Shown here: piece after piece, positions 62,447-64,000 of the stretch
Numbering within the stretch: position 1 is the stretch's first letter
Layout of the letters: each line of letters starts with the position of its first letter
Assembly (NCBI GenBank): GCA_900540475.1
Contig: UQGG01000025.1
Location: 33,372-97,371 of the forward strand
Direction: 5' to 3'
DNA from: an uncultured Robinsoniella sp.
Lineage (GTDB): Bacteria > Bacillota > Clostridia > Lachnospirales > Lachnospiraceae
Length of the DNA: 64,000 bases
Notes under the pieces: generated by a model
What the model was told of the DNA's origin: nothing
The model's input: the letters and a program-made list of their open reading frames with translations, nothing else
Databases searched by the model: none
Position numbers and translations under genes: made by a program

Positions 62447-63748
62447 ATGGACAATAATATGAACAAAAATTTAAATGCATTAAATCCGCCAATGGGATGG
62501 AACAGCTGGGATTGTTATGGGGCTTCTGTAACAGAGGCGGAACTATTAAGGAATGCGGATTACATGGAAAAACATCTGAAACCATTTGGATGGGAATATG
62601 TGGTGTGTGACATACAGTGGTATGAACCGGGAGCAGATTCCACCAGATATCACAATTTTGCAGATTTATGTATGGATGAGTTTGGACGTTTAGTCCCTGC
62701 GGTCAATCGTTTTCCGTCTGCGGATCATGGCAGAGGATTCTCTGGGATAGCTGAATATATTCATAATAAAGGATTGAAATTTGGCATCCATATTCTGCGG
62801 GGAATTCCGCGACAGGCTGTTTATGAGAAGAAACCCATAAAAGGAACCAACGTGACAGCTAGAGAGATCGCCCACTCCTTTTCCATTTGTTCCTGGAATA
62901 CGGATATGTATGGGGTAGATCCTGCGGCACCGGGAGCCCAGGCTTATTATGATTCTATTTTTGAGCTGTATGCTTCCTGGGGCGTAGATTTTGTCAAAGT
63001 AGATGATATCGGCGTAACTTATGGGCGGCCGGATAACTGGTACTCTGCGAAAGAAGAAATTGAACTGATTTACAGAGCTATTCAGCACTGCGGCAGGCCG
63101 ATGGTTTTAAGCTTATCACCGGGACCTGCCATCGTGGAGCAGGCGGGACATCTCTGCAAATATGCAAATATGTGGCGTATTACCAATGATCTCTGGGACA
63201 GGTGGGAGGATATTCTGGAAATGTTCACGAGATGCAGAAACTGGAGCCCCTATGTTACCGACGGATGTTTTCCGGACTGCGATATGCTGCCCCTGGGACA
63301 TTTATCAATCAGGGGGTGCGAACTTGGACTGGGAGAACGGCAGACCAGACTTACACGTCCGGAGCAGAGAACAATGATGACCCTGTGGTCCATTTTCCGG
63401 TCCCCATTGATGCTTGGCTGTGAATTAACGGACCTGGATGAATGGACCTACAATCTGATTACGAACGAAGAAGTACTGTCGCTGCTTAAAAAAAGCAGAA
63501 ATGCCCGTGAAATAATGAATATGAGGGATGTTATCTTATGGCAGTCAGAAGATGAAGAGGGCAATACGTATCTGGCGGTATTTAACCTTGCAAACTGGCC
63601 TCTTGAATTTGAGATTTCCCCGGATAAGCTGGAACTTGCCGGCAATGTGTCCATCCGCAATTTATGGGAGCGGAAAGACGAAATATGCAATGGAAGCATC
63701 CGGACTTATATCGAAGCGCATGGAGCGCAGTTGTATAAGCTGAGTTGA
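62447..63748 (+). CDS. GH27 alpha-galactosidase / alpha-N-acetylgalactosaminidase-like enzyme
   Basis: A 433-residue cytoplasmic enzyme. GH27 motifs are clear: NPPMGWNSWDCYG at the start, YVVCDIQWYEPG, KFGIHILRGIPR, the nucleophile Asp in VDFVKVDDIG, the acid/base Asp in WRITNDLWDRW and PEQRTMMTLWSIFRSPLMLG. A C-terminal beta domain (VILWQSEDEEGNTYLAVFNL) completes the family layout. The GIPR and long His/Arg insert differ from melibiases, so activity on another alpha-linked sugar is possible. AAAGGAC precedes the ATG. It processes the product brought in by the preceding importer. Confidence 0.9.
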   Translation: MDNNMNKNLNALNPPMGWNSWDCYGASVTEAELLRNADYMEKHLKPFGWEYVVCDIQWYEPGADSTRYHNFADLCMDEFGRLVPAVNRFPSADHGRGFSGIAEYIHNKGLKFGIHILRGIPRQAVYEKKPIKGTNVTAREIAHSFSICSWNTDMYGVDPAAPGAQAYYDSIFELYASWGVDFVKVDDIGVTYGRPDNWYSAKEEIELIYRAIQHCGRPMVLSLSPGPAIVEQAGHLCKYANMWRITNDLWDRWEDILEMFTRCRNWSPYVTDGCFPDCDMLPLGHLSIRGCELGLGERQTRLTRPEQRTMMTLWSIFRSPLMLGCELTDLDEWTYNLITNEEVLSLLKKSRNAREIMNMRDVILWQSEDEEGNTYLAVFNLANWPLEFEISPDKLELAGNVSIRNLWERKDEICNGSIRTYIEAHGAQLYKLS

Positions 63749-64000
63749 CGGAGGCAATTCTAAAACATCTTCTAATATTGTAGCGAACACTTTATATGTG
63801 GTCTGCTATTATGCATTATATTTGGGTATTGCTGATTAAGGACGCTTTGTAGATGTAGGTAATGTACGGAAAGATGGGCGTGGGAAACTGGTATGGGATC
63901 CGTCAGCTGGCCGCAGAACTGGTATTTTCTAACCTTTCCGAAGCGCTTTTTGGCGGCACGCGGGCATTCACCGAGAAATCCTGATGCATTTCTCGGTTCA
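63749..64000. other. Downstream region with a possible small ORF remnant and a hairpin
   Basis: No complete gene recognised. ATG at 63862 opens a 40-codon frame to TGA at 63984 (MYGKMGVGNWYGIRQLAAEL...ALFGGTRAFTEKS) that reads protein-like but has no SD and may be a gene remnant. A hairpin CCGAGAAAT (63971-63979) with ATTTCTCGG (63988-63996) overlaps its end and may be a terminator continuing past the window. Confidence 0.35.

Overview
The window reads as a chromosome segment of an anaerobic, gut-type Clostridia (Lachnospiraceae-like) bacterium. This is inferred from the moderate-to-low GC, AGGAGG ribosome sites with frequent TTG/GTG starts, glycyl radical chemistry, several carbohydrate ABC importers with cytoplasmic glycosidases and YesMN/AraC regulators, and a Firmicutes-style type VII secretion locus. 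No rRNA, tRNA or CRISPR array was seen. Nothing was searched against a database; family calls rest on motifs recognised by eye.

Layout. (1) 1-4261: the 3' end of a glycyl radical enzyme, its radical SAM activase (carrying an in-frame 27-nt triplication), a ROK kinase, a GmhA-like SIS isomerase and a URO-D family protein, apparently one operon. (2) 4272-4952: MarR regulator plus a small Cys-rich protein. (3) 5306-20774: YesN/YesM two-component pair diverging from a sugar ABC importer, a beta-propeller glycosidase and a GH88 hydrolase; a 2047-residue secreted GH127-type protein converges on them. (4) 20991-25235: AraC/GyrI-like and WYL regulators, an epoxyqueuosine-reductase-like Fe-S protein and a C-terminally truncated AAA-ATPase/DUF1703 protein. 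(5) 25668-51445: a type VII secretion (T7SS) region. (6) 51633-57830: TetR regulator, small unknown protein and an ABC transporter whose permease carries three 465-bp coiled-coil repeats. (7) 58014-63748: AraC regulator, second sugar ABC importer and a GH27 alpha-galactosidase-like enzyme.

The T7SS region is the most interesting part. It holds an EssC ATPase with FHA and three P-loop modules, a LytTR protein, an EsaB/YukD-like protein, five successive different WXG100 proteins, a membrane-anchored trypsin-like protease with a C-terminal FHA domain, two effector-like modules (YxxxE-ended helical N-terminus, Gly-rich or glycine-zipper C-terminus, each followed by a DUF4176 protein and a small membrane protein), a PP2C phosphatase, a Ser/Thr kinase with EssB-like architecture (kinase, TM, extracellular helices), a single-pass protein with TxLL-type motifs, a 2081-residue surface protein with many Ig-like domains and a three-domain Big_2 protein. 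Recognisable EssA, EssB and EsaA are absent. I infer a phosphothreonine-controlled T7SS variant in which kinase, phosphatase and two FHA proteins form the control layer.

Non-coding structure: two 166-bp palindromic MITE-like elements with CTAG ends, solo ends of the first one, and a recurring arrangement in which a gene's TAG stop codon is the first three bases of such an element; plus two copies (5223-5303 and 34936-35014) of an ~80-nt two-hairpin sequence with a covarying base pair, the second directly in front of the protease gene's ribosome binding site.
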